Source: Candidatus Methanomethylophilaceae archaeon
GTDB lineage: Archaea > Thermoplasmatota > Thermoplasmata > Methanomassiliicoccales > Methanomethylophilaceae
Reading direction: 5' to 3'
Length of the DNA stretch: 5,258 nt
NCBI GenBank assembly: GCA_017475875.1
Contig: JAFVET010000130.1
Location: forward strand, 1-5,258
In this document: in pieces, positions 5,083-5,258 of the stretch
Position numbering within the stretch: position 1 is the first letter of the stretch
Layout: the number at the start of each line of letters is the position of its first letter
The notes under the pieces: generated by a model
Seen by the model: the letters and a program-made list of their open reading frames with translations, nothing else
The model's database searches: none
What the model was told of the DNA's origin: nothing
Position numbers and translations under genes: made by a program

Positions 5083-5258
5083 TCAAGCGGAGGCGTTACC
5101 GTTCTTCCGTGACAATCTTTCCAGGATGTCGATCCCTTCGTGTTTCAGGATGAGGAGCAGCACCCACAGCACCGACAGGCATTGGATCGTTCCCCCTATC
5201 CCTCCCAGACCATGTGAAGGTCGATGCCGTACATCTGGTCGTACATGAGGTGGTGGAA
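5083..5258 (-). pseudogene. C-terminal end of an unidentified membrane protein, apparently frameshifted; 5' part beyond window
   Basis: Two minus-strand frames show coding character in succession. From 5258 to about 5199 one frame encodes FHHLMYDQMYGIDLHMVWEG with almost every third base G or C, then meets TAG at 5196-5198. From about 5203 to the TGA at 5083-5085 another frame encodes IGGTIQCLSVLWVLLLILK and then HEGIDILERLSRKNGNASA, again with GC-rich third positions; in the earlier stretch this frame has A/T-rich third positions and looks non-coding. A one-base shift in the GGGAGGGATAGGGGG run (5192-5206) would join them as one protein ending in a membrane helix and a basic cytosolic tail. 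Whether this is a real mutation, an assembly error at the G-run or programmed slippage cannot be told. The family is not recognised. Confidence 0.5.

Noticed and set aside
5147..5198. Pyrrolysine read-through of the TAG at 5196-5198 in the right-edge gene
   Set aside because: After this TAG the same frame gives only 16 codons of Cys/Ser-rich, shadow-like sequence before a TGA, while good coding character continues in a different frame. A frameshift explains it better.
1..5258. CRISPR arrays, tRNA/rRNA genes, insertion sequences or a defence system
   Set aside because: No regularly spaced repeats, cloverleaf-like sequences, transposase motifs or defence-protein domains were seen on either strand.

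Overview
The window comes from an archaeon. It carries a ribosomal protein S8e gene, an SRP19 gene and an Mre11/SbcD-like archaeal phosphoesterase. A/T-rich TATA boxes lie about 25-31 nt upstream of the first gene of each transcription unit. GC content looks moderate (mid-50s % by eye) and third codon positions are GC-rich. Protein style, composition and an apparent avoidance of TAG as a stop fit Methanomassiliicoccales (Thermoplasmata), methanogens that decode UAG as pyrrolysine. That placement is inferred; no marker for pyrrolysine or methanogenesis lies in the window. All supported genes are on the minus strand, so transcription runs from high to low coordinates.

In transcription order: (1) 5083-5258, the C-terminal end of an unidentified membrane protein whose reading frame appears broken by a one-base shift near 5200. 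(2) rps8e (4579-4956), with its own TATA box and a perfect 8-bp hairpin just after the stop. (3) A two-gene unit of membrane proteins (3372-4385 and 2380-3375) behind a TATA box at about 4412; the genes overlap by ATGA and the second has a strong Shine-Dalgarno. Both look like one family: about six membrane helices and a C-terminal soluble domain. The second is interrupted by an in-frame TAG at 2635-2637, after which the same frame stays open for 84 more codons. (4) A tight three-gene unit, SRP19 (1963-2259), bifunctional NAD(P)HX repair enzyme Nnr (579-1961) and a metallophosphoesterase (1-582, running off the left edge), behind a TATA box centred 26 nt from the SRP19 ATG.

The best candidate for something undescribed is the TAG in the second membrane protein. 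Read-through restores a 331-residue protein matching its 337-residue neighbour in length, helix layout and a recognisable C-terminal motif. Nothing resembling a ribosome binding site precedes the alternative GTG start, and the five other complete gene ends all use TGA. The likely reading is a pyrrolysine-containing (or amber read-through) membrane protein outside the methylamine methyltransferases. The neighbouring genes are ordinary housekeeping functions: translation, protein targeting and metabolite repair.
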